Source: Arthrobacter dokdonellae (GTDB lineage Bacteria > Actinomycetota > Actinomycetes > Actinomycetales > Micrococcaceae). From it: DNA of 64,000 nt. The notes beneath the pieces were generated by a model. That model was not told where the DNA came from. It saw only the letters and a program-made list of their open reading frames with translations, and searched no databases. Positions 46,902-56,042 of this stretch are shown here, piece after piece (positions within the stretch are counted from its first letter, which is position 1; each line of letters begins with the position of its first letter). Made by a program: the position numbers and the translations under genes. The stretch is taken from assembly GCF_003268655.1 (NCBI RefSeq), contig NZ_CP029642.1:1984001-2048000 (forward strand). The letters are read 5' to 3'.

Positions 46902-48389
46902 ATGGCGAACAAGAAGAGCAAGCCGGCGCAGAACGCGGCGCCGGAGGCCCCGGAGCCTGAAACCCCCGACGCGCCGGTGCTGGACGGCACCGAGACCACG
47001 CAGACGGGCACGAAGGAATCGGACGCACCTGAGGCGCCGGAGCCGGACGCACCCGAAGCAACAGAGCCGGGAGTGCCGGACGCTCCGGCAGCGGAGGCCA
47101 CCATGGACGTTTCCAACCGCTCAGCCGCCGCCGGGGCCGACGCCGGGCTGGAACTGTCCGCGCCTTTCGGCGACCCCGCTTCCACCGGTGCGGTGCAGGT
47201 CATTGCGCCTGTCACTCCGGCGACTGTGCTGAGCCATCCGGCTACCGTGCCTGCCGCCGGGTCCGCCGCAGCGCCGCCCGCTGCCGCGAACATGCCGCAG
47301 TCCACTGTGGCCCCCCTGGGGCAAAAGTCACCCGGGGCGACGGCGGCCACTCCGGAACCGGCGGCACCGCGAGGGGAGGACACCAGCGCGGCGTCGGGGG
47401 CGCCGTCGGAGGCGGCGGTGCCGCCCCATCCCGGCGCCAGCCTGCGCCGCCAGCGTGAGGACGGCCCGGAGCCCGCGGCCGCGCTCACCAGCGACCGCCT
47501 CTTGAACAAGGCGGCCGCGCCTCCCGTGGGCGGCTGGCGGCTCTGGCTGTACAAGGCATCCTTCGGCTCGGTCAACGTGGGGGATTCGGACAAGGTCCGG
47601 CTGGAGCGGGCGCAGGACAACCTGATTTCCTCGCGGCTGGGGGAGCGCACCCGCTTTGTGCCCGTGCTGTCCCGCAAGGGCGGCGTGGGCAAGACCACCG
47701 TCACCACGCTGCTGGGCATGGTCCTGGCCGACACCCGTGAGGACCGGGTCATCGCCATGGACGCCAACCCGGACCGCGGCACGCTGTCCGACCGCTCGCC
47801 CGGCAGTGCCGACTTCACCGCCCGGAACCTGGTCAGGGACCGCTTTAACGTCACCACCTTCTCGCAGCTGTCCAATTATGTGGCGCGTGACGGCTCCCGG
47901 CTTGATGTGCTCGCCAGCGACACCGACCCTGCCGTGGCCCAGGCATTTGACGATGCCGACTACCGCGCCGTCACGGACATCCTGAGCAAGTACTACTCCA
48001 TCGTGCTGACCGACTCCGGCACCGGCATGGTGCACTCGGTCATGAAGGGGACGCTGGAGAAGGCCGACGCCGTGGTGCTGGTTTCCGGCGGAAGCGTAGA
48101 CGAGGCGCGGCTCGCCTCGGAGACGTTGTCCTGGCTTGAGGCCCATGGCCGACACGACCTGGTCGCCAACGCGATCGTGGTGGTCAACATGTCAGGCGGG
48201 GACACCCAGGTGGACATCGCCCAGATCGAGGAACACTTCAAGTCCCGGGTGCGCAATGTGCTGCGCATTCCCTACGACAGGCACCTGGCGGAGGGCTCGC
48301 GCGTTGAACTGGACAAGCTGCGGCCCGCCACCAGACTCGCCGTCAAGGAGCTGGCTGCGCTGGTGGTGACGGAGTTGCAGCGCCCTTAG
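46902..48389 (+). CDS. MinD/ParA-like ATPase with long Pro/Ala/Glu-rich N-terminus (EspI-like)
   Basis: 495 residues. The first ~210 are low-complexity Ala/Pro/Glu/Thr (EAPEPETPDAP-type repeats). The ATPase follows: LSRKGGVGKTTVTTLLGMVL near 256-275, AMDANPDRGTLSDR, VLTDSGTGMVHSV. This architecture is like mycobacterial EspI and related ESX-linked or actinobacterial P-rich MinD proteins, but no ESX genes are nearby. ATG 46902 follows GGAG; a TTG at 46884 is an alternative. Probably cytosolic or membrane-associated; partner unknown. Confidence 0.8.
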   Translation: MANKKSKPAQNAAPEAPEPETPDAPVLDGTETTQTGTKESDAPEAPEPDAPEATEPGVPDAPAAEATMDVSNRSAAAGADAGLELSAPFGDPASTGAVQVIAPVTPATVLSHPATVPAAGSAAAPPAAANMPQSTVAPLGQKSPGATAATPEPAAPRGEDTSAASGAPSEAAVPPHPGASLRRQREDGPEPAAALTSDRLLNKAAAPPVGGWRLWLYKASFGSVNVGDSDKVRLERAQDNLISSRLGERTRFVPVLSRKGGVGKTTVTTLLGMVLADTREDRVIAMDANPDRGTLSDRSPGSADFTARNLVRDRFNVTTFSQLSNYVARDGSRLDVLASDTDPAVAQAFDDADYRAVTDILSKYYSIVLTDSGTGMVHSVMKGTLEKADAVVLVSGGSVDEARLASETLSWLEAHGRHDLVANAIVVVNMSGGDTQVDIAQIEEHFKSRVRNVLRIPYDRHLAEGSRVELDKLRPATRLAVKELAALVVTELQRP

Positions 48390-50200
48390 TGGGGCTTCCT
48401 CGCGGCATAGATATCCTCCACGACGGTGTCAAAGTCCTTCAGGACCTGGGCCCGCTTGACCTTCATGGATGGCGTCAGGTGCCCCGAGGCTTCGGTGAAA
48501 TCGGTATCGACGATCCGGAACGCCTTGATCGCCTCAGCCTGCGAAACGGAACCGTTCGCCTTGTCGATGGCTCGCTGGACCGCGTCAATGACCGCCGGTT
48601 CCTTGGCCGCCTGGGCCACCGTGATGCCCTCGGGCAGGCCGTGGTGACGGCCCCACTGCGGCAGGGCTTCCTCGTCCAGGGTGACAATGGCGGCGATGAA
48701 CGGACGGTTGTCGCCAATGACCAGGCACTGCGAGACGATCGCGTCGGCGCGGATCTGGTCCTCCAGAAGTGCCGGGACCACATTCTTGCCGCCGGCCGTG
48801 ACGATGATTTCCTTTTTCCGGCCCGTGATCTTCAAAAAGCCCTGGTCGTCGAGTTCGCCGACGTCTCCCGTGCGGAACCAGCCGTCCACGAAGGCTTCTT
48901 CCGTCAGGTCGTCGCGGCCGAAGTAGCCCTTCATGACGCACACTCCCTGGGTGAGGATCTCGCCGTCGTCCGCAATCTTGACCGCGTTGCCCGGCAGGGG
49001 TGCGCCGACTGTGCCGATCTTGATGCGTTCGGGGCGGTTGACGGTGATGGGCGCGGTGGTCTCGGTCAGTCCGTAGCCCTCCAGGATCTGCAGGCCGATG
49101 CCGTGGAAGAAGTGGCCCAGGCGTTCGCCCAGGGGCCCGCCACCGGAGACGGCATGGCGGACGTCGCCACCCATGGCCGCGCGGAGCTTGCCGTAGACCA
49201 GCTTGTCGAACAGCGCGTGCCGGGCCCTGAGCACCAGCGGGACCCTGCCGCCCTGGCTGGCGCGGGAGAAGTCGATGGCTGTCTGGGCGGCCGCGGCAAA
49301 GATCTTGCCCTTGCCGTCGCCCTCGGCCTTGAGGGCGGCGGAGTTGTACACCTTTTCAAAGACGCGGGGCACGGCAAGGATGAAGGTGGGCTTGAAGCTT
49401 TGCAGGTCCTCGAGCAGGTGCTTGATGTCCGGGGTGTGTCCCACCTTGGCGCCGGCGGCGACGGCCAGCACCGAGATGTACCGGGCAAAGACGTGGGCCA
49501 TGGGCAGGAACATCACTGTCTGCGAACCGGGCGGGACCACGTCCTTGCCCAGCACGGCGAGGGCGTTTTCGCTCAGGTCCACGAAGTTGTGGTGCATGAG
49601 CATGCAGCCCTTGGGCCGGCCGGTGGTGCCGGAGGTGTAGATGATGGTGGCAACGTCGTCCAGGCCGTTGGAGGTGCGGTGGACCTCCAGGACGTCGTCA
49701 GGCACGCCGCGGCCGGCGTCCCGCAGGACGTCCAGTCCGTCGCCCTCCATCTGCCACACGTCCTTGAGCGCCGTCAGGCCCTCATCGCGGGCGGCCTGGC
49801 GGATCACGTTTTCATGGCCGGCCGATTCGGCGATGACGGCCACGGCCTGGGAATCGCCCAGGTTCCAGGCCACCTGCGACGGTGAGGACGTTTCGTAGAT
49901 TGGCACAGACACCGCGCCGGCAAACCAAATCGCGAAATCCACCAGGGCCCACTCGTAGCGGGTGCGGGCCATGATGCCCACGCGCTCGCCCACCTGGATG
50001 CCCGAGGCGATCAGGCCCTTGGCGATCGCGCACACGTCGGCGTGGAATTCCTTGGCGGAGATGTCAACCCAAACGTTGTCGGCATTGCGGCGGGAGAACA
50101 ACGCAGGATTTGATTCCAGCCGCGCCTGGCGCAGCACGAAGTCGGTGGTGTTCATGGTCCTCGGGCTGACCACCTGGGCCGGAACGGTTATCTCGCGCAC
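48386..50200 (-). CDS. fadD15: Long-chain acyl-CoA synthetase, FadD15 type
   Basis: 604-residue AMP-forming fatty acyl-CoA ligase. Motifs: IIYTSGTTGRPKGCML near residue 188, EGYGLTETTAP, WFRTGDVGELDDQGFLKITG and KKEIIVTAGGKNV. The class resembles bacterial FadD15 with the long gate region (KIFAAAAQTAIDFSRASQGG). Start GTG 50198-50200 with AAAGGAG upstream. It is divergent from the ROK kinase, with two palindromes between. Fatty acid activation feeds beta-oxidation and hence the propionate pathway. Confidence 0.93.
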   Translation of the reverse strand: MREITVPAQVVSPRTMNTTDFVLRQARLESNPALFSRRNADNVWVDISAKEFHADVCAIAKGLIASGIQVGERVGIMARTRYEWALVDFAIWFAGAVSVPIYETSSPSQVAWNLGDSQAVAVIAESAGHENVIRQAARDEGLTALKDVWQMEGDGLDVLRDAGRGVPDDVLEVHRTSNGLDDVATIIYTSGTTGRPKGCMLMHHNFVDLSENALAVLGKDVVPPGSQTVMFLPMAHVFARYISVLAVAAGAKVGHTPDIKHLLEDLQSFKPTFILAVPRVFEKVYNSAALKAEGDGKGKIFAAAAQTAIDFSRASQGGRVPLVLRARHALFDKLVYGKLRAAMGGDVRHAVSGGGPLGERLGHFFHGIGLQILEGYGLTETTAPITVNRPERIKIGTVGAPLPGNAVKIADDGEILTQGVCVMKGYFGRDDLTEEAFVDGWFRTGDVGELDDQGFLKITGRKKEIIVTAGGKNVVPALLEDQIRADAIVSQCLVIGDNRPFIAAIVTLDEEALPQWGRHHGLPEGITVAQAAKEPAVIDAVQRAIDKANGSVSQAEAIKAFRIVDTDFTEASGHLTPSMKVKRAQVLKDFDTVVEDIYAARKPH

Positions 50201-50227
50201 TTTGGCTCCTTTGCTGACGACAGTCCA

Positions 50228-50246
50228 AGTAAGGTTTGGCCTTACT
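50228..50246. promoter_or_regulatory. Inverted repeat AGTAAGG-N5-CCTTACT
   Basis: Perfect 7-bp arms with a 5-base centre, 28 bases upstream of fadD15 and 120 upstream of the ROK gene. Its position in the divergent gap suggests an operator. Similarity to iron boxes is slight (see rejected items). Confidence 0.5.
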
Positions 50247-50282
50247 CTATCCGGGGGGCGCCAGGGTCTGGCGGACCGGATA

Positions 50283-50300
50283 AGTTACTCGTCAGTAACT
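50283..50300. promoter_or_regulatory. Palindrome AGTTACTCGTCAGTAACT, TetR-type operator candidate
   Basis: Perfect 7-bp arms AGTTACT/AGTAACT with a CGTC centre. This TTACT-N4-AGTAA pattern resembles operators of TetR-type regulators that control fatty-acid genes in actinobacteria; the link to fadD15 supports that but is not proof. Confidence 0.55.
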
Positions 50301-50365
50301 TTATGTTGTTTGCATCACACATTCAATCCGGGGGGGCGCTGCCGATGGTGGCTAGAATCATAGGA

Positions 50366-51433
50366 ATGCAGCAGCCCCGTCCCGTCTTCAGGCCCACCTT
50401 GCGATTTCCAGGGCGGGCGGCCGTCGGCGGAAGCCTCGCCTTGGGCGTAGACATCGGCGGAACCAAGGTCGCCGCCGGCGTGGTGGACGGACTGGGCAAC
50501 ATCCGCGAGGAGCTCCGGCGCGACACTCCAGGCCGCGACCCACGCGCCGTCGAAGCCGTCATCGTGGAACTCGTCCACGAGCTCGGCGCGCGTCACGACC
50601 TGCACAGCGTGGGCATCGGCGCGGCCGGATGGATGGACCTCGACGGCGGCACGGTCGTCTTCAGCCCGCACCTGGCCTGGCGCAACGAGCCGCTGCGGGA
50701 AAACCTTGAATCCCTCTTGAACCGGCCGGTGACACTGGCCAACGACGCAGACGCTGCTGCGTGGGCCGAATGGCGTTTTGGTGCCGGTCGCGGCCGCGAC
50801 CGGCTGGTCTGCCTGACGCTGGGCACCGGGATCGGCGGCGCGCTGGTGGTGGACGGGCGCGTGGAGCGCGGCAGCTTCGGGATGGCGGGGGAGTTCGGAC
50901 ACCAGATCATCATGCCCGGCGGACACCGCTGCGAGTGCGGAAACCGCGGCTGCTGGGAGCAGTACGCCTCCGGCAACGCACTGGGCCGGGAGGCGCGGGA
51001 GCTCGCGCTGGCCAAGTCCCCGATGGCGGCCGAACTGCTGGCCGCCGTTGACGGCCACGCCGCAGACATCACCGGCACGTTGGTGACGGAGCTGGCGCTG
51101 GCCGGGGAGGCGACCTGCGGGGAACTTGTGGAGGAGGTGGGGGACTGGCTGGGCCTGGGCATCGCAAACCTGGCCGCGGCGCTGGACCCGGCACTGTTTG
51201 TCATTGGCGGGGGACTCTCCGCGGCCGGAGACCTCCTCCTGGCCCCTGCGCGGCGCGCCTATGCCAAAAACCTCACCGGCCGGGGCTTCCGCCAGGAGGC
51301 GGTCATTACAGGGGCGCAGCTTGGTCCCGCCGCCGGGTTGATCGGGGCAGCGGACCTCTCCCGGCTGCGCCAGTCCGACAGGCTCGGCGTGCGGCGAAGG
51401 CGCCAAAGGAGCGCCCGCCGCAGGCACGCCTAG
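50366..51433 (+). CDS. ROK-family glucokinase
   Basis: 355 residues. ATP site LGVDIGGTKVAAGVVD, sugar region ANDADAAAWAEWRFG, TLGTGIGGALVVDG, and the zinc site CECGNRGCWEQ near residue 190. Phosphorylates glucose (ATP-dependent ROK type). ATG at 50366 is used (AGGA immediately upstream); in-frame ATGs at 50345 and further upstream exist. The basic C-terminal tail (RLGVRRRRQRSARRRHA) is unusual for the family. Confidence 0.88.
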   Translation: MQQPRPVFRPTLRFPGRAAVGGSLALGVDIGGTKVAAGVVDGLGNIREELRRDTPGRDPRAVEAVIVELVHELGARHDLHSVGIGAAGWMDLDGGTVVFSPHLAWRNEPLRENLESLLNRPVTLANDADAAAWAEWRFGAGRGRDRLVCLTLGTGIGGALVVDGRVERGSFGMAGEFGHQIIMPGGHRCECGNRGCWEQYASGNALGREARELALAKSPMAAELLAAVDGHAADITGTLVTELALAGEATCGELVEEVGDWLGLGIANLAAALDPALFVIGGGLSAAGDLLLAPARRAYAKNLTGRGFRQEAVITGAQLGPAAGLIGAADLSRLRQSDRLGVRRRRQRSARRRHA

Positions 51434-51453
51434 GCCCGCCCGCCGTCGCCCAC

Positions 51454-52107
51454 CTAGACGACGGCGCCGTCGCCGCCATCATGGTCGCGGTTCTTGGGCA
51501 GGCGATAGATCAGGTAGGACGTGCCTGCCAGGAAGGCCAGGATCACGCCAATGACGCCCACCAGCGGCATTCCGCGCCAGAAGATGGCGGCCAGCACCAG
51601 AAAGATGGGTCCGCCGGCCGCGCCGATCCAGGACAGTACGACGGCGGGATCGGCACCGGCCAGGCTGGGGGGTTCGCCCGGGACAAATTCCCCTTCCAGG
51701 TCCTCAGCTTCGTAGTCCCGCGGGCCCAGCGTCCCCGCACCGCCGGGGACGTTGTCGAACCCCGGCTCGTGGGGCGCCGGTGACAGCTGGCGGCCCCACA
51801 CGCCCAGGGGATCGAAATCGTCCACGCCCTTGGCCCGGATCGCGTCGCCGGGCGCCGGGGCGTCGCCGGGCATGACGCCCGATGTTCCGGCATCTCCGGC
51901 CGGCGGCGCGTGTCCCTCCCCGGGTGTGCCGCCGGGCGCTTCGACGCCACCTGCCGGTGCGGCGTTGTCGGGCGTTCCGGCGTCGTCCGGGCCAGCCATG
52001 AAGACGTCGTCGGGTTCCTGCAGTCTCGCCACCAGGTCGAGCCACGCTGCCTCGTCGCTGTCGTGGCCACCCGTGCTCGGGGTGTCGTGGCCGTGGTCAG
52101 ATTGCAC
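51454..52107 (-). CDS. Actinobacterial two-helix membrane protein, acidic N-terminus
   Basis: 217 residues, unassigned. About 150 residues of Asp/Gly/Pro/Ala-rich acidic sequence (including EAAWLDLVARLQEPDDVFM and VDDFDPLGVWG) precede two membrane helices (IGAAGGPIFLVLAAIFWRGM and LVGVIGVILAFLAGTSYLIY) and a short basic/acidic tail. GTG at 52107 is chosen for GGAGG 7 bases upstream; GTG at 52131 is the alternative. It overlaps the 3' end of the esterase gene by 11 bases, so they are cotranscribed. Confidence 0.7.
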   Translation of the reverse strand: MQSDHGHDTPSTGGHDSDEAAWLDLVARLQEPDDVFMAGPDDAGTPDNAAPAGGVEAPGGTPGEGHAPPAGDAGTSGVMPGDAPAPGDAIRAKGVDDFDPLGVWGRQLSPAPHEPGFDNVPGGAGTLGPRDYEAEDLEGEFVPGEPPSLAGADPAVVLSWIGAAGGPIFLVLAAIFWRGMPLVGVIGVILAFLAGTSYLIYRLPKNRDHDGGDGAVV

Positions 52108-52846
52108 GTGCTTGCCTCCGGAAGAAGTCACTGGACTGGGAATAGATTTGTTGGGCGTCGTTGTCCATCGTGGCCACGTGGTAGCTGTTGGCGAGGGACA
52201 CCACCTCGAACTTCTCCGCGCCGATGCGGGCCTTCAGCAGGGCCATGCTGGACTCCGGCACCACATGGTCCACGGAGGAACGGAACACGAGGGTGGGCGC
52301 CACCACGCTTGGCAGCAGCGCGATGGTGTCCGCGAGCAGCTTGCCCAGCTCATGGACGGCCGCAACGGGCGTGCGCGCATACGCGCCTTCGGTGATGCCC
52401 GGCGCCTTGATGTCATCTCCGATGGCTGGCGTGCTTTTGAGCACGTGTTTGAGCAGGCCGGAATATTTGGCCCGCGGGTCGCCAAACGTGAGCACGGGAT
52501 TGACGGCGGCGACCCCTCCCACGGCATGCTTGGCCGCCACCCGCAGCGCCAGGGTGCCGCCCATGGACAGGCCGGCGACATAAACGGTGTCGCAACGGGA
52601 GGAAAGTTCCAGGTAGGCGGCTTCAAAGTCCCGGTACCAGTGTTCCCATGGCGTGCGTGAGAGGTCCTGCCAGGTGGTGCCGTGGCCCGCCAGCAGCGGC
52701 ATGTTCACGGAGAAGCCGGCGTCGGCGAGGAACTCAGACCAGGCACGCACGCTGACCGGTGAGCCGGTGAAGCCGTGGCACACGGCCACCCCGACCCGCG
52801 CCAAACTGCCATGTCCGTCAGAGTGGAACGCTTGCGCCGTCGTCAT
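52097..52846 (-). CDS. Alpha/beta-hydrolase, carboxylesterase/monoacylglycerol lipase type
   Basis: 249 residues. Nucleophile elbow GLSMGG (Ser94), oxyanion region CHGFTGSP, acid VDHVVP (Asp about 198), and His in SYHVATMDND (about 226). This pattern fits carboxylesterases of the Est30 group acting on short acyl esters or monoacylglycerols. Lies next to the plsC gene (divergent), consistent with lipid turnover; substrate inferred. Confidence 0.88.
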   Translation of the reverse strand: MTTAQAFHSDGHGSLARVGVAVCHGFTGSPVSVRAWSEFLADAGFSVNMPLLAGHGTTWQDLSRTPWEHWYRDFEAAYLELSSRCDTVYVAGLSMGGTLALRVAAKHAVGGVAAVNPVLTFGDPRAKYSGLLKHVLKSTPAIGDDIKAPGITEGAYARTPVAAVHELGKLLADTIALLPSVVAPTLVFRSSVDHVVPESSMALLKARIGAEKFEVVSLANSYHVATMDNDAQQIYSQSSDFFRRQARAI

Positions 52847-53031
52847 GGGGCCTCCGTCAAGTCAAGTGCCATGAGTATATGCGCCAAGGCTGTGCAGACA
52901 CCAAGGGTGACGCACGCCCACGTGGCCTCCTGTGTCGCCTCCCTCACTAGACTACTGTTGTTATGGTCGATGCGGTTGGACGTGTTGACCACGCCTGGCT
53001 GACCCCGGCCCCGCCGGAGAGGAACTTTACA

Positions 53032-53988
53032 GTGATTTATTGGGTGCTTAAAAAGATTTTCCTCGGACCGGTCCTGAGAATTCTGTTTCGCCCGTGGACC
53101 AAGGGGCTGGACAACCTGCCTGCGGAGGGGCCGGCCGTGCTGGCCAGCAACCACCTGTCCTTTTCGGACTCCATCTTCATGCCGCTGATGGTGCCGCGGC
53201 CCGTGGTGTTTTTGGCCAAAAGCGACTACTTCACAGGCCGCGGCTTGAAGGGGCGCCTCACGGCCGCGTTCTTCAAGCTGACCAACCAGCTGCCCATGGA
53301 CCGCTCCGGCGGCAAGGCCTCCGCCAACTCGCTCCAGACCGGCGTCGACGTGCTCAACGGCGGCGGCCTGCTGGGCATTTATCCGGAGGGCACGCGCAGC
53401 CCCGACGGCCGGCTTTACCGTGGCAAGGTGGGCGTGGCGAAGCTGGTGCTCACCGCGAACGTGCCCGTGATCCCGGTGGCCATGATCGGCACCGACAGGG
53501 TCCAACCGATCGGCAAGCGCATCCCCAACATCCGCCGCCTGGGCGTCATTTTTGGCGAGCCCCTGGATTTTAGCCGCTACCAGGGCCTGCAGGACGACCG
53601 GTTCGTGCAGCGCTCCGTGACGGACGAGATCATGTACGAACTCATGCGCATTTCCGGGCAGGAGTACGTGGATTCCTATGCCAGCACAGTGAAGGAAAAG
53701 ATCGCGGCGGAAAAGGCGGAGAAGGCGGGCAGGGCAGCCGGCGCCAAGGCCGGTGCCGGGAAGGTCCCGGAGGGCAAAGCCGGCGACGCCGTCAGAGTCG
53801 ATCCGGCCACCACCGTGGCGCCCGGAACCGTTACCGTCATTGGCGCAAAAGTTGAACCTCCACGTCCGCGCCTCGCGGCCGAGGACGGTGCCATCGAGGA
53901 CTCAAACGCCGGGGACCCTAACGCCGACGCGTCGGTCGATGACGGTGCCGCCGGCGAGGCCGTCCCGCCGGAAACGCCCCAACAGTAG
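53032..53988 (+). CDS. 1-Acylglycerol-3-phosphate acyltransferase (PlsC family), second copy
   Basis: 318 residues. Acyltransferase motif NHLSFSD (residues 40-46; His41, Asp46), GIYPEGTRSPDG, and AMIGTDRVQP. The C-terminal ~85 residues are a low-complexity Ala/Lys/Glu extension. GTG at 53032 is preferred because GAGAGGA precedes it and the family usually begins MIYW...; an ATG at 52963 would add 23 residues. Next to aroG, as with the Rv2178c-Rv2182c group. Confidence 0.9.
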   Translation: MIYWVLKKIFLGPVLRILFRPWTKGLDNLPAEGPAVLASNHLSFSDSIFMPLMVPRPVVFLAKSDYFTGRGLKGRLTAAFFKLTNQLPMDRSGGKASANSLQTGVDVLNGGGLLGIYPEGTRSPDGRLYRGKVGVAKLVLTANVPVIPVAMIGTDRVQPIGKRIPNIRRLGVIFGEPLDFSRYQGLQDDRFVQRSVTDEIMYELMRISGQEYVDSYASTVKEKIAAEKAEKAGRAAGAKAGAGKVPEGKAGDAVRVDPATTVAPGTVTVIGAKVEPPRPRLAAEDGAIEDSNAGDPNADASVDDGAAGEAVPPETPQQ

Positions 53989-54144
53989 CGGGCAACCGGC
54001 TGCGCTCAACAGCAGCGGGCAGCCGGCAGCGCGCACCGGGTGCCGGCGTCGTGCTAAAGCGCGCAGCGGGTTCGGCGGGTACCCGCCGTCTCATGACTCG
54101 GACGCGTTCGGCGCGATGGCGCCTTGGAGCGATACCCTTGAAGT

Positions 54145-55542
54145 GTGACTGACCTAAAGATCCCAGCAATGCCCGCACCTGCCGCCGGCGTATCCATCCC
54201 CGGCGCAGCCGTGTACCCCGGCCTTGACGATTGGCGCGAACTCCCCATCGCGCAGCAGCCCTCCTGGGCCGACCCCGATGTCTTCTCCGCCAGCGTGAAG
54301 GAGCTTTCCTCACTGCCGCCACTGGTCTTCGCCGGCGAGGTGGACGTGCTGCGCTCCCGCCTGGCCCAGGCCGCACAGGGCAAGGCGTTCCTGCTCCAGG
54401 GCGGCGACTGCGCCGAGACGTTCGAGGCCGCCACGGCAGACAGGATCAGCGCACGTGTCAAGACCATCCTGCAGATGGCCGTGGTGCTCACCTACGGGGC
54501 GCAGCTGCCGGTCATCAAGATGGGCCGCATGGCGGGGCAGTTCGCCAAGCCGCGTTCCTCCAACGACGAAACACGCGACGGCGTCACGCTCCCGGCGTAC
54601 CGCGGCGACATTGTCAATGGCTTTGAATTCACGCCCGAATCGCGCAGGCACGACGCCTCGCGCATGCTCAGGGCCTACCACACCTCCGCCTCCACGCTGA
54701 ACTTGATCCGCGCCTTTACGCAGGGCGGCTTCGCCGATCTCCGCCTGGTCCACGAATGGAACCGCGGCTTCACCTCGAACCCGGCGCACAGCCGCTACGA
54801 GAAGCTCGCCAAGGACATCGACCGTGCCATCAAGTTCATGGCCTCCTGCGGGGCCGACTTCGAAGCGCTGAAGACGGTAGAGTTCTTCGCCAGCCACGAG
54901 GCCCTGCTCCTGGACTACGAGCGCGCGCTCACCCGCATCGACTCACGGACCGGGACGCCCTACGACACGTCCGCCCACTTCCTGTGGATCGGCGAACGCA
55001 CCCGCGCCTTGGACCAGGCGCACGTGGACTTCCTCTCCCGCGTCCGCAACCCCATCGGTGTGAAGCTGGGCCCGTCCACCTCCCCGGACGACGCCCTGCG
55101 CCTGATTGAGAAACTCGACCCGAACCGCGAACCCGGCCGCCTGACGTTCATCACGCGCATGGGCGCGGCCAACATCCGCGAGAAGCTGCCCCGCCTGGTC
55201 GAGAAGGTCACCGCCTCCGGCGCACAGGTGCTGTGGGTGACCGATCCCATGCACGGCAACACCGTCACCTCTCCCAACGGCTACAAGACACGCAACTTTG
55301 ACGACGTCATCGACGAGGTGCGCGGCTTCTTCGAAGTCCACCAGGCCTTGGGCACCTTCCCCGGCGGACTGCACGTGGAGATGACCGGCGACGACGTCGC
55401 CGAGTGCCTTGGTGGCGCGGATCCGATCGACCAGGAAGCGTTCCTGACAGGCTACGAATCCGTCTGCGACCCCCGCCTGAACCACAAGCAGTCCCTCGAA
55501 ATGGCGTTCCTCGTCGCGGGGGCGCTCGGGCAAAGCAAGTAG
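54145..55542 (+). CDS. aroG: Class II 3-deoxy-7-phosphoheptulonate (DAHP) synthase
   Basis: 465 residues; condenses PEP with erythrose 4-phosphate, the first step of the shikimate pathway. Class II markers: LLQGGDCAETFEA, YGAQLPVIKMGRMAGQFAKP, RGDIVNGFE, and PMHGNTVTSPNGYKTRNFD. Metal and substrate residues include Cys in the GGDC motif and the final Glu/Asp in HVEMTGDDV. The GTG start (54145) gives MTDLKIPAM. The gene follows plsC by 156 bases of GC-rich sequence. Confidence 0.95.
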   Translation: MTDLKIPAMPAPAAGVSIPGAAVYPGLDDWRELPIAQQPSWADPDVFSASVKELSSLPPLVFAGEVDVLRSRLAQAAQGKAFLLQGGDCAETFEAATADRISARVKTILQMAVVLTYGAQLPVIKMGRMAGQFAKPRSSNDETRDGVTLPAYRGDIVNGFEFTPESRRHDASRMLRAYHTSASTLNLIRAFTQGGFADLRLVHEWNRGFTSNPAHSRYEKLAKDIDRAIKFMASCGADFEALKTVEFFASHEALLLDYERALTRIDSRTGTPYDTSAHFLWIGERTRALDQAHVDFLSRVRNPIGVKLGPSTSPDDALRLIEKLDPNREPGRLTFITRMGAANIREKLPRLVEKVTASGAQVLWVTDPMHGNTVTSPNGYKTRNFDDVIDEVRGFFEVHQALGTFPGGLHVEMTGDDVAECLGGADPIDQEAFLTGYESVCDPRLNHKQSLEMAFLVAGALGQSK

Positions 55543-56042
55543 CAACCGCCCCGCCCGCGCGTTTTTGCGCCGCCCGCCCCTTCGCGGGGAAGCATGGGCA
55601 CTGCGTGCCCGAGCTTCGCCGTTGCCCACATTCGTCACCCTGCAGGAACAGGTGGACAGAGACAGTTCGCGGCTGCTTGCGACCAGAGACGGGTGCAGTA
55701 TTTCGCGTTGCAGAGCGAGGATGCCAGAACGACGTGCTTGGCCTTGTTCCACCTGACGCGGATCCTGACTGTCAGGTTGGTTGTAGCGATACGAGACGCA
55801 GCGGTGAAATCGTAAATATGTCCTCGCTCAAAGGCTCCCTGTCCACGATTCTTCTCGGAGATGACTCGGATACCGGAAAACTTGAACCAGGCGGGACGAA
55901 GATCGCCGACAACATTCTCGTCTCCGGCCCTTGGGAACTCACCAGCTGTGGTGCCAGTTCACAACTTAGGCGGTAGGGCCGCGATCGTGCCCGTAGCCGG
56001 AACGCCCAGCGGTTCACGACATGGGTGGCGTCCTGGTGACGC
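55543..56042. other. 500-base gap after aroG with no recognisable gene
   Basis: No open frame here has convincing actinobacterial codon use. The composition is clearly less GC-rich than the flanks. A 52-codon frame at 55818-55976 starts without a ribosome-binding site and matches nothing I know. Marks the start of a variable, transfer-prone region. Confidence 0.6.

Noticed and set aside
46902..48389. ESX/type VII secretion locus
   Set aside because: Only an EspI-like ATPase is present; no EccC, EccD, WXG100 or MycP genes.
50228..50246. IdeR/DtxR iron box
   Set aside because: Arms AGTAAGG/CCTTACT match the TTAGG...CCTAA consensus poorly, and the neighbouring genes have no iron link.
55818..55976. 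52-codon ORF after aroG
   Set aside because: No ribosome-binding site, no similarity recognised and codon use unlike neighbouring genes.
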